A DNA stretch of 21,299 nt from positions 10,004 to 31,302 of the forward strand of contig NW_014577904.1 of the NCBI RefSeq assembly GCF_000485595.1, in the 5' to 3' direction. Position numbers and translations under genes: made by a program. Positions 9,261 through 17,972 of the stretch are shown one piece after another (the stretch's first letter is position 1; each line of letters starts with the position of its first letter). Under the pieces are notes generated by a model that was not told the origin of the DNA, did not search any database, and saw nothing but the letters and a program-made list of their open reading frames with translations. The DNA comes from Priapulus caudatus. Its lineage: Eukaryota > Priapulida > Priapulimorpha > Priapulimorphida > Priapulidae.

Positions 9261-12200
9261 GTGAGGTTTGTAGCTGACAGCTGAGCCCGTGCGTGTGTGC
9301 ATGTACGTGTACACACCGGCACACCATGACTTAGATGTGTACGTGTACACACCATGATTTGATGCGTACGTGTACACATCATGACTGAGATGTGTGTATG
9401 TACACACGCATACGCATACGTATATGTCATGATGTAGATGTGTATGTGCTGTGTATGTATGTGCTATGTATGTATGTAGATGTGTATGTATGCATGTGTT
9501 TGCTTCGTTCCTGTATCCGAACTTGTACAAGTCTTGGCTCTCTGAATGAAGTCTTTGGTTATCCATTGTTTTGGTCTTTTTGGCTCCTTCTAAGTTAGTG
9601 ATGCATTTTCTATGCCGTTTATTTGTAATCCTTTGACATCCTTACTTAGATCTCTCTGCAATCCATCCTGTGTTTGTGCTCGCATGTGTGCGTGTTGTTG
9701 CGTTGGCCTGTTCCCGGTAGATGCTGTGGGGTGTATTCACCTCATATAAGGTTCAGCTGTAATGATATTCTTGTTGTGTTACAGGTTTCTTTGATGCCAG
9801 CATGAAGACAACGTTGCATTTGAGAGATTACGAAGATCTACTGGACGCTGAAGACATTTATTCACTGCTTGGTATGAGCTGTCCCTCTAATAGGCCCTCG
9901 ATATCCTATTACCCCTTCGCACTTCTCTAGCTTTTCCTGCCACTTCCTCTCCACAACCTCTCCTTCCCCTCCTCCTCTCTCCGATCCTCTCACCTGTAAC
10001 ATTTTCTTCCCTTCTCTTTCACCCACTCGTCCCCCTTTATTGAGCCTTCTCATCCCTCTATCTTATTCCTTCATATCTGTCTCATAGCCATTTCTCTTCA
10101 TCTCCTATCTCCTATCCCATCTCTCCACCTCCCATGATCATTCCTTCGACTTTTTCTCACACAGTGCAGATATGTAACTATTATGGTATGGTCACAAGTA
10201 TTGCTTTGATATTGATGTTGTCTCTGTTGTTCTAATGGTATAAATACGTTTGTCGTATACTAATCGTCAGGTGGTGGGAGGCACTTACTGGTCTGGTGGA
10301 TAGAACATTTAACTCCCGGCTGGGGGCCAAGACCCACCATGGTATCTTCTGTTGTGCCTTTGAGCAAGATTACGATTTGCTTCAGTCAACACTTGCTGTG
10401 TGCACAAATAGGTTTATTGCCAACTTATTGCGAACTAACTGCCTCACCTACACATCAGCGAATGTCTTTACTGGACAAACTACAGCCATAGATAGTAAAC
10501 TTACAGCCATTGATTACATTGAATTGTGTTAATTTCAGCATTGTCTTCGTGTGCCAACCAAGCATTTGGTACCTGTTCAAAGGCCTTTACTAAACTACAG
10601 TCATTAGAGACGTTGAATGCTGAGCAGAAGCAACAGTACGAGGAACTAGCACTTGAAATATTCATCAAGTAAGTGATTGTATTTGTTTAAGATATATATT
10701 CATCAAGTGAGCAATGGTCACTTGTTCGAGACATTGATTAAGTAAGAGATGGTTATTTGTTTGAGATATTCATTAAGTGATGGTCACTTGTTTTACACTT
10801 GCTAAGCAGTACAAGTTTTATGATGGTGGTTTGGCTATGATTTTTACATTCTCGCTAGTTGATTGAATATAATCAATATGTCAGTCCAAGCTGCTATAGG
10901 CTGACCACTGAATTTCCGAATGGCTCAGCACCTCTGATGGTCCAGAGATTTTTATGGTGGTGGTCGTTCATAGTTACCACCCACTCTTCGACTGTAGTTT
11001 ACCAAGTCGCCTTTATACTTTGAATTATACAAGTACAGCTGTATTGTTTTATGGCAGCTAAGGGTACTTCAGAGTTTGTGTGAGGTGGATAGCAAATTGG
11101 AATTATTAAATTGGATTTATCTTAAGGCATTATCAGCAGTTATACTATATATAGACCTCTGATGGTCAGGAAACCCCACTGGTCCAGCATGGCTCTGGTC
11201 CCAATGGTGCTGTAATATCAGTGGTCCACTCAGATAATCAATCAGTCACATTTGCTATCTTCAAGCTTAGGGTTTGAATATTCTGCGAAATTCCTGGTTC
11301 ATAATTCACAAAGTATTAGGTTATGTGTTGTTAATATGTCCTAACAATAGATTAATGGGAGAGACAATGAGAGAAAAGAATTTCTATGTATTAAACATGC
11401 GTACATAGCAGATTAAACTCCAGAAAAAACTCGTCTGAGTTCTCTAATGGAATTTCACCAGCATGCTATGTGTGGTCCTTATGCAATGGCTGTCAATTCT
11501 CTTGCAGACACCCACCTAAAGATGTGAAACAGAGGAAGGCGGAGTGCAGTAACTGTGAGACACTCATACCCGATTGGTTAGTCCCATTACGTCTTAGATT
11601 GTTTATCTCCTTTATTTACCGTATTTACAGTAGTGAATAAGTCACGCTTTTTGTGCGCAACTCCAATAAAAATCAGGGCTGCGACTTATACACGAAGCTA
11701 AGAATTCTTGTTAATGTACCAATGTTTGTACCAACTTTTCAAGGCAAAATATGGGGTGCGACTTATACATGAATTCCACTTATACACGAGTGAATACAGT
11801 ATTCAGTTCAGAGGCCCGTTGTCAGAAACATAATTAGTTGTGACATCTTATGGACTTACTTTTTACATCTTATGGACTTTACTGCAATTTATGACAGTCA
11901 TAGCTCTTTATGTTTCTCGCAATGGGAATCTGTGTGCAACTGAGTCAGCTCATTATAAGAGGAATGTGGTAATTACTGTCTTGCCATAAACCTGAATCTA
12001 TATAATTGCGAGTACAATATGAGTGCCCGAGTTATGAATGCAATCATTCCAAAACCTCTCTACTTCGAAACTCTGCCAGTTACGTTCGGGGTCACACCGT
12101 TCAGAAATCGCGTTCCTACACATTAAAAGAATCGAGGAGAGCCATGTTCGCAAATACAAAAGTTTGCACGTGCGGACGTTTGTAACACGGCGACTTGCCA

Positions 12201-12418
12201 CACTGCCGTCGATTCGCGTAGTCGACCCATCGATTCCCTGCTCTACCACCAGGTGTCCCGTGTGTCCGAGCTGTGACACGAAGTTTGCGACGTGCGTCAT
12301 TACGGGTCGTCCGATCATGGAGTATGACTTCTGGCAGTGTTCGACCTGCAAGCACCGCGCCAGCGAGCAAGACGTCGCAACGCGGCAGAACTGCCCTTTA
12401 TGTCACACGCACATATGA
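9128..12418 (+). CDS. WDR35: WDR35/IFT121 homologue, C-terminal five exons (gene is 5'-partial in window)
   Basis: The protein is a subunit of the IFT-A complex, which drives retrograde intraflagellar transport and entry of membrane proteins into cilia. Five exons join in frame: 9128-9260, 9785-9871, 10539-10668, 11508-11576 and 12253-12418, all with GT..AG introns (524, 667, 839 and 676 bp). They encode 194 residues and a TGA stop. Family-diagnostic stretches are [63 protein letters not shown], and the tail [24 protein letters not shown]. The tail holds ten cysteines: CSNC-x10-CPSC resembles a zinc ribbon or rubredoxin knuckle, and CSTC..CPLC forms a second probable zinc site. About 1,000 N-terminal residues (WD40 and TPR-like repeats) must lie left of the window, because no matching exon is seen in 1-9127. 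No canonical AATAAA lies close after the stop. IFT122 was considered, but its C-terminus as I recall it differs. Assignment rests on recalled family sequence. Confidence 0.9.
9291..9500 (+). repeat. GT-rich tandem repeat in WDR35 intron
   Basis: About four units of 28-36 bp contain TACGTGTACACA followed by CATGAYTTAGATG, then a (TGTATG)n tail. It starts 30 bp after a WDR35 exon donor. Confidence 0.8.
9785..9871 (+). CDS. WDR35: WDR35 exon (window exon 2)
   Basis: The acceptor is tgttacag and the donor is CTTG|gtatga. The exon takes two bases to finish a glycine codon and ends with one base. It encodes [20 protein letters not shown] and DAEDIYSLL, matching the TPR-like helical region of WDR35. 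Confidence 0.9.
9895..10140 (+). repeat. Pyrimidine-rich tract in WDR35 intron
   Basis: A long CT-rich, non-periodic stretch (CCTCTCC, CTTCTC words) inside the 667-bp intron. It offers many competing pyrimidine tracts upstream of the next acceptor. Confidence 0.75.
10268..10410 (+). mobile_element. Degenerate tRNA-derived SINE-like insertion
   Basis: The head GTGGGAGGCACTTACTGGTC is followed by TGGTGGATAGAACATTTAAC (A-box-like) and, about 35 bp later, GGGGGCCAAGACCCACC (decayed B-box-like). Then comes a body with TGTGCCTTTGAGCAAGAT and TTTGCTTCAGTCAACAC, wording I associate with tRNA-derived SINEs of marine invertebrates. It lies in a WDR35 intron in sense orientation. Confidence 0.5.
10539..10668 (+). 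CDS. WDR35: WDR35 exon (window exon 3)
   Basis: The acceptor is ttaatttcag and the donor is ATCAA|gtaagt. It encodes [40 protein letters not shown] and IFIK. This is the best-conserved block in the window and the main reason for the WDR35 call. Confidence 0.92.
11508..11576 (+). CDS. WDR35: WDR35 exon (window exon 4)
   Basis: The acceptor is ctcttgcag and the donor is GATTG|gttagt, an unusual GTTAGT donor. The 69-bp exon encodes [20 protein letters not shown] followed by PD and part of a tryptophan codon. It supplies the first CxxC knuckle of the zinc-ribbon-like motif. The exon is short, but phase on both sides agrees with its neighbours. Confidence 0.82.
11617..11801. mobile_element. MITE-like element with terminal inverted repeats and TA flanks
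   Basis: The left end is TACCGTATTTACAGTAG then TGAATAAGTC. The right end read on the minus strand is TACTGTATTCACTCGTG then TATAAGTC, an imperfect inverted match of about 25 bp. TGCGACTTATACA recurs inside in both halves. Both ends carry TA, consistent with a Tc1/mariner-type TA target duplication. There is no coding capacity. It sits in the last WDR35 intron. Confidence 0.68.
12253..12418 (+). CDS. WDR35: WDR35 terminal exon with stop
   Basis: The acceptor is ctctaccaccag. One base completes the tryptophan codon, then the exon reads [34 protein letters not shown] and ends [12 protein letters not shown]. The motif order (TGRP, FW.C..CKH, CPLCH) is that of the WDR35 C-terminus. Confidence 0.92.
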
Positions 12419-12593
12419 GCATTGCCGCCTCGTCGACCGCGTCGAAACATTCCATTAGCGTCGTGGATTTCATAGAGTAGGAAGTTGTGTGATCTGCGAG
12501 GCTGCTGTGTGGGGAGAGGATCTCATGAGCGAACGCTCTGTTATTATTGACGTACTCGTGCTATGTCTTCGGTATACTAGAGGTGATCTAATA

Positions 12594-12850
12594 GCCACCT
12601 GGTGGTGATGTCAGGTAAGCCACTGCCCCCTGGTGGTGATGTCAGGTAAGCCACTGCCCCCTGGTGGTGATTTCAGGTAAGCCACTGCCACCTGGTGGTG
12701 ATGTCAGGTAAGCCACTGCCACCTGGTGGTGATGTCAGGTAAGCCACTGCCACCTGGTGGTGATGTCAGATAAGCCACTGCCACCTGGTGGTGATGTCAG
12801 ATAAGCCACTGCCACCTGGTGGTAATGTCAGTTATGCCACCTGGTGGTGG
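12594..12850 (-). promoter_or_regulatory. Tandem array of nine CTCF-like motifs, 31-bp period
   Basis: GCC(A/C)CCTGGTGG begins at 12594, 12625, 12656, 12687, 12718, 12749, 12780, 12811 and 12836: eight units spaced 31 bp and a last one at 25 bp. On the minus strand copies 2-8 read CCACCAGGTGGCAGT or CCACCAGGGGGCAGT, matching the published CTCF core (about CCASYAGRKGGCRSY) at all 15 positions. Copies 1 and 9 match 13 of 15. On the plus strand units 1-5 also carry CAGGTAAGC. The array starts 175 bp after the WDR35 stop, probably in its 3' UTR or just beyond. CTCF binding is inferred, not shown. Confidence 0.7.
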
Positions 12851-13555
12851 TCCTTGTTTAGTCACATGGTGTTGACTTCATCTCTGTCACATGACAATGA
12901 GGTGTTCAGCTACCTAGTGTGATGTACCATGTGTCTGAGGTTGACAATCATTTTTATTCTCATAGAAATCCGTCCAAATGAAATATCTCCACGTAACCAT
13001 CTAGATGTAGCTAATACAGAAATGATAAGTACTATTGTGCTGTGGTTACTTACCTCTGTGGAAACTACATTATTGGAACAATAATTGTGATGTTTTACGA
13101 ACTATGACTATGTCAACTATATATAGTGACATATAATAGTAGTGTGTTGTATTTGACCGATTGATGAGCAGTTACAGTCCGCTATACCATATGTGTTAGA
13201 AATTCTATATGTTCCTACCATGTGATCATTGCAACTATATCATAGTGTAAAATGCATGCTCCGTGTTCTATGCACTCCTGGCCAAGGCATATAACATTTA
13301 TGCAGAATAGCATATAAAGTAGAGTGCAAACTGTTACTGACTGTCCCTAGACTATGCCCCACAAAAAATACCCATGATCGCTGCATTCTGCCATTTGTGA
13401 TAGCACCTTGTTTTGTAATCGGATGTTGTCAATGAGCAATGTGACACACAACAATCAACATTGTTACCATTGTTACCAGGCGATTTTTATGGAAGTACAA
13501 ATATTTCTACCGTCCATATTAATCATGGCACTACTTACAACTATTGTAACTCTGT
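12851..13555. other. Intergenic stretch, nothing recognised
   Basis: Ordinary AT-rich DNA between the convergent genes. No exon, RNA gene or clear polyadenylation hexamer for WDR35 was recognised. Confidence 0.4.
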
Positions 13556-13559
13556 AAAA

Positions 13560-14110
13560 GCATGGCAGCCATCTACAAATGTAACTGTTTACAAGAATGT
13601 CCCCCGTCCATAAATATGACACTCGTCTGTAAATGTGAACTGGTCGTCAACATTGCACCTATTTATAAACATGTCATCCGTCCACAAACGTGGCAACCAT
13701 CCTCGAACGTGATATCGATTTTTATACATGCCACCCATCCGTAAACATGTCAACCACCCATAAAAGTTTAATCCATTCATATACATGTTACCCATCTGTG
13801 AAAATGTCACCTTTCTATACATGTCACCCACGTGTAAACGTCGCCCATCCGTAAACGTTACCGTCCATATATCTGGCATGTGTTCGTACATGTCACCCAT
13901 CCATAGACATGACATCCGTCCATAGACGTCAACTGTCCTTAAACATGTCACGTGTCCATAAACACGGCACCCATCTGTAAACGTCAACCGTCCATATATC
14001 TGGCATCTGTTCGTATACATGTCACCCATTCATATAGACATGACATCCGTCCATAGATGTCAACATTCCTTAAACATGACACCTGACCCTAAATGGTTCA
14101 GTCGTTCATA
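13560..14110 (+). repeat. Degenerate 19-bp satellite with a 127-bp higher-order unit
   Basis: About 28 diverged units of 17-21 bp resemble CATCCGTAAACATGTCACC. A block beginning CCGTCCATATATCTGGCAT at 13861 recurs at 13988, so several units have been copied together with a 127-bp period. The 146-codon minus-strand frame across it (Tyr/Met/Gly/Arg-rich repeats) looks like a repeat artefact. Confidence 0.8.
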
Positions 14111-14169
14111 TGCATGCCAACCGTCTATAATCTTTGTAACCATCTAATCATTAACATTGCCATTGTTTG

Positions 14170-14820
14170 TGACCATAAGAAACACGAGAAATGTTTGTAG
14201 ACATGGAAACCATTTATAGATATGGTACGGCCATCCAGACATAGCAAAACTACATGAATGTTAGCTATTTGTACGCACACAGTTCCCAGTTAATATGGCA
14301 GATAGCAACTGATGCCGATTCATAAAGTCACCACTCAACTGTGCTGTGTTGCACAACCATGCACAGATCTTTTTCATCACTTCATTTTCCTCCCAATATA
14401 ATATAAATATATGTATGAATGGCAGAAATAATATGAACTTTGTATGTAATATATTAATAATGCTGCAGTGTCATTTAAATATATGTGATGTCAGACTATA
14501 CGTTTCTGTATTTCTGTATAAAATTTGTAATGTAATTTCGGTTTTGGTTTTTATTAATGGATAGACAAGCCGTAGAAGCATTTACTTGTAAAATCCATAG
14601 TTTTTATTAAATTTTAAAGAAACAACAATACAATGCTTTTTACAATTGATGTAATCAATTATTATCATGATTACATAATACAATGATTAAAGAAATATAG
14701 GACAAAACTTGCCATACCTTGCTTAGGAAACAAAACGAATACTACAACTATAATATAGAAACGAAAAATGCAAACAAAAAATATGTGAATTACTTCCACA
14801 CGCATGGTGCACATAGTAAA
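14170..14820. other. AT-rich intergenic stretch
   Basis: Very AT-rich, with several short palindromes (for example near 14645-14685). No coding or mobile-element signal is recognised. Confidence 0.4.
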
Positions 14821-14834
14821 GCCCAGGTGACCCC

Positions 14835-14876
14835 GGGTCAAGAGGTCACCTAACTCAACCTCAGGTCAAGAGGTCA
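14835..14876 (+). promoter_or_regulatory. Two DR2-type nuclear-receptor elements, 28 bp apart
   Basis: GGGTCA-AG-AGGTCA at 14835-14848 and the perfect AGGTCA-AG-AGGTCA at 14863-14876 are direct repeats spaced by two bases. Both are followed by CC, and the pair looks like a 28-bp tandem duplication. DR2 sites are typical targets of retinoic-acid-receptor/RXR-type heterodimers. Occupancy and target gene are inference. Confidence 0.5.
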
Positions 14877-15263
14877 CCTCTGCCACCCCAAGTGCTGGCA
14901 AGCTCCCCACTGTCCTCGATAAACAATAAAATATATATTAGAAACACAACAAGTCGCATGGCCCAGAGCAGCAGGGCGAGCTACCACCATGCAGCTACAT
15001 AGGGCTTGCACAATAAGCATATCTATTGCTGATGTCTGGGCAGCACTATGGTGTATAGTGGTTGCTATCTGACTAACAGCAAGCGTACAGGCATGGCGAA
15101 ACGATAATGAAAAGAGTGTATGAGCCAACAAACTTTCATTCCAAACGCAACCACATAACTGGTCATCTTCGAATGATCGGGCCACATACGACCAATACGA
15201 TCATCTACGAACGATCCCACATCGATTACATATGCCCGGTCGCGTTTCTAGAGAGCAGAGCGC

Positions 15264-15279
15264 TAGCGCCCCCATGCAG
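15264..15279 (-). promoter_or_regulatory. Partial CTCF-like motif
   Basis: TAGCGCCCCCATGCAG on the plus strand gives a minus-strand GGGGGCGCTA core that agrees with the 3' half of the CTCF consensus; the other half is poor. Confidence 0.3.
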
Positions 15280-15430
15280 CCGAAGTAGGCCACGTGCGAC
15301 GATGAACACTAATGACCCGAATACGTAAGTATTATGTGCTTAACAATATCTGAAACGGCGGGAGTGAGGCGGCCGCCCCTGTTCCGTCCACGCGTCGGCG
15401 CCCTGCCCCTCCCCCGGCCGCATTCAGTAA

Positions 15431-15613
15431 CGCTGGGAAGCCAGCCGAGTGTTTCGGCAGCTGAAGGCCACGGTCGAGTGTGAATTTGAGCGACTACAGT
15501 ACGACGTGCCGGCCGGTGACGAAGCCAAACTCGCGCAGCCTCCGCATCCTCACGACCACGACGAGGGATGCCGAGGAGGATGCAGCAGCCACGCGTGCCC
15601 GGCACGGGTTTAG
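15431..15613 (+). CDS. Weak candidate coding fragment, unrecognised
   Basis: In a GC-rich island a frame opens after TAA at 15428-15430 and reads RWEASRVFRQLKATVECEFE and RLQYDVPAGDEAKLAQPP, then a His/Cys-rich end and TAG. A possible acceptor (gagtgtttcggcag) lies before CTGAAG at 15461. The first half looks coding-like, but I recognise no family and no matching upstream exon. It may be an exon remnant or chance in GC-rich DNA. Confidence 0.2.
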   Translation, partial: RWEASRVFRQLKATVECEFERLQYDVPAGDEAKLAQPPHPHDHDEGCRGGCSSHACPARV

Positions 15614-15619
15614 CGCATT

Positions 15620-17050
15620 AGTATATTACTAGTACTTTATATTAAACTCAGTTTACTCGAAGGAATCCAAAACCGTAATTGCACTCTAGTCTACGCTAAA
15701 ACAGCACTATTAAAATTCTCTATAATTATTTAATAGCAAGTAACTAACTAGTATAATAATAGATAAGTATTACCTTCACTACGCATCTGCTGTATAGTAC
15801 AAAAACTCTCGAGTAATGTTTGGTAAGTTTAAATAGTTTTAGCACAAAATGTACTACATTGAAAGGCCCCGTTTCATTAGTCCACATTTATCATAATCTA
15901 GCCTGGGTCCTACGTATTATTGGTGACTACAATCCTGAAAACATGGTGTCGACCCCTGGTCCCCGGGGGCTCTGATACTAATTGATTATTGCCCTCTGCA
16001 AGTTGCAGGACGTCGCGTGCCTAGCTACTGCTGTCGTTTCATATATTTCTTCGAGTTAAAATCTAATCTCGCAGGCAAGAATACTTATTGACTAACAGGT
16101 AAATATCAACAACAGAGACTTATCGTGATTATAGCAATATGCTATAACGGGCAACTCGTCTTTATCGTACACAGCCAGAACGCGTGCTGGAGCACAATTA
16201 AGTTGTTGCAGTTGGTGCGTACCATCACCTAGCAACCAGGCCTTTACGATCGGGGAAACTGTCATAAGCAGACAGCTCGTTGATGATGTATGTATATCGG
16301 GAATAGTATCGTTTACTATTATCAACTGAACTGCAACCGCCTCACCATCAACGGCACACAAACAACGCTGTGCGCTGCCGCGACGGCGACTCACTAGTCA
16401 TACGTTACTTTGTAAGATATTCGAGATTTATTACAATCCTAAACAAGACATTGAAGCCATCGGCTCACAAGACCACCCTGCCCCGTCCGACTTTTGGAAT
16501 ACGACCAGAAACGGTTCGAAATGAACTAAATATGCAAATGAAATCATCACGCAAGAGAAATTTGCGTACGTTTATAAAAATGAAATGTTCTGCGATTCGA
16601 ATCCCTACGGTCATCGTCGTCGTCGTCGCCAACAAGTCGGAAGCACCTCTCGGGGTGCCTCGAGAAATGTCATTAAATAAAAACCCTAGCGGCTAAACTT
16701 CTAGCTTTTGTGACGATGAACCCAAGTGCGTTTTCTGCGAAAGCAACTGGTCGTAATGAGCAAAACCAAACAACTCTATCCTAACGTCTACGATACTGCC
16801 AGCAGAACAGGTCACAACGTTCTGCAGTAATCCCCGCCCAGGGCGAGGAACAAAATTACGCTCAGCGCCCCCTAGCGAGTAGCACTGCCCTGTGAATCTC
16901 ACGTCTACCAGGGATAGAGCAAGAGCAACGCCTTGTCTCGCGCACGCATGTATGCACTACACATGAACAGCAAAGGCACAACTCTTTCCATTTCTTACAT
17001 GGAGGAGCAGGAGACTACACAATGGATATCACTACTTGAGAACTTTTCCC
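15620..17050. other. Intergenic/3'-flanking stretch of the RIM gene
   Basis: No gene is recognised. It contains a single strong CTCF-like motif (16864-16878) and, on the minus strand, an AATAAA hexamer at 16432-16427 that could serve RIM. Confidence 0.4.
16864..16878 (-). promoter_or_regulatory. Single CTCF-like motif
   Basis: Plus-strand AGCGCCCCCTAGCGA is, on the minus strand, TCGCTAGGGGGCGCT. It matches the CTCF core at all but the first and third positions and includes the invariant AGGGGGCGCT block. Confidence 0.45.
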
Positions 17051-17059
17051 TTCTTACCT

Positions 17060-17099
<40 letters not shown>

Positions 17100-17100
17100 G

Positions 17101-17143
<43 letters not shown>

Positions 17144-17145
17144 GC
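17060..17145 (+). repeat. CT microsatellite
   Basis: A (CT)n run with a few TTT and CG interruptions, downstream of the RIM stop codon. Confidence 0.93.
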
Positions 17146-17326
17146 TTGCTCATTCCGAATATGATAGCGGCTTCGTCTATATAGTGCACTGCCTTTCGTA
17201 ATACTAGTACATCTTTAGCCTGCCCTACGCTGGGTGATAAATGTAAGTGGCTGCCAGTGTCATTGAAATGCCCGTGGCTGACCCAGCATTGCGGAGTCTC
17301 TAGCAAACGCCAATGGTCACAAAGGA

Positions 17327-17338
17327 TGACCTTGACCC
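17327..17338 (-). promoter_or_regulatory. ERR/SF-1-type extended half-site
   Basis: TGACCTTGACCC on the plus strand is GGGTCAAGGTCA on the minus strand. It contains TCAAGGTCA, the extended half-site of orphan nuclear receptors such as ERR and SF-1. It is a short motif, so chance is possible. Confidence 0.25.
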
Positions 17339-17753
17339 CCATGCCCAGTCATGACCTCAAAGGAGAAGCAAAACCTCCAATCGTAATTAATTCGCTAGAA
17401 ACGAAAAACCTATCGCCGTGACCCCGTTGACGCGAAAACAGGCCTAGGAAAAGTGGCTTCGGCGAGCGAGAGAGAAATGGCGTGTTAACTACAAAGTTCA
17501 AAGATCTCTAGTATGTCGAATAATCGCGTAGGAAAGGAGTAAACTCGTAAAGATGGCTGCTGGTGCACGCGCTGTCTCACGGCAATCCGCGGTCGCAGTG
17601 GTAACGCAATGTATGCAGCCACTCCATCGGTTGTTGCCACAGCGATCGTCCTATTGATCCACCATCACCGGAAACCTCACAAACGACCGTCCCCAGCCGA
17701 AGCGGCGTTCGCCTACCCAGTTGCTGTGCCGACAAGGGCTGACGTCGCCGTGG

Positions 17754-17972
17754 TTACCGCGGCCCCATCGTTCCTACAGAGTCGAGTGATGTGAGGGATC
17801 CCTTCCTGGAAGCACTACCAGTCGTGCTCGGTGCGCCAACTAGTGAGGAGGAGTGGAACAACTTGTACCAGCCCTTGACGGCGGTGCTGAGATCAAGCTC
17901 TTCCAGTACAACTTGAGCAACTCCCATGAAGACCTTCTTCTCCAGCCGTCCGTAGTCGCCCCACACTGTGAT
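17754..17972 (-). CDS. RIMS: RIM terminal exon with stop
   Basis: The acceptor is gtgttcacag. It encodes ITVWGDYGRLEKKVFMGVAQ, VVLEELDLSTAVKGWYKLF and a short Ser-rich tail ending SLTSLDSVGTMGPR-TAA. SRKGSLTSLDS corresponds to the conserved RRASQSSLES-type tail of vertebrate RIMs. Confidence 0.94.
   Translation of the reverse strand: MTVWGDYGRLEKKVFMGVAQVVLEELDLSTAVKGWYKLFHSSSLVGAPSTTGSASRKGSLTSLDSVGTMGPR

Noticed and set aside
10296-10532. 78-codon plus-strand frame in WDR35 intron
   Set aside because: It overlaps the SINE-like element and lies between clear donor and acceptor sites of the gene.
12594-12850. CRISPR-like direct repeats
   Set aside because: Units are contiguous with no unique spacers, and the DNA is from an animal nuclear genome with introns.
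13589-14029. 146-codon minus-strand frame
   Set aside because: It is the translation of the 19-bp satellite (repeating MGDMY/YGR words) with no domain or splice evidence.
16560-16605. tRNA B-box-like GATTCGAATCC
   Set aside because: No A box, anticodon arm or acceptor pairing is found at the required distance.
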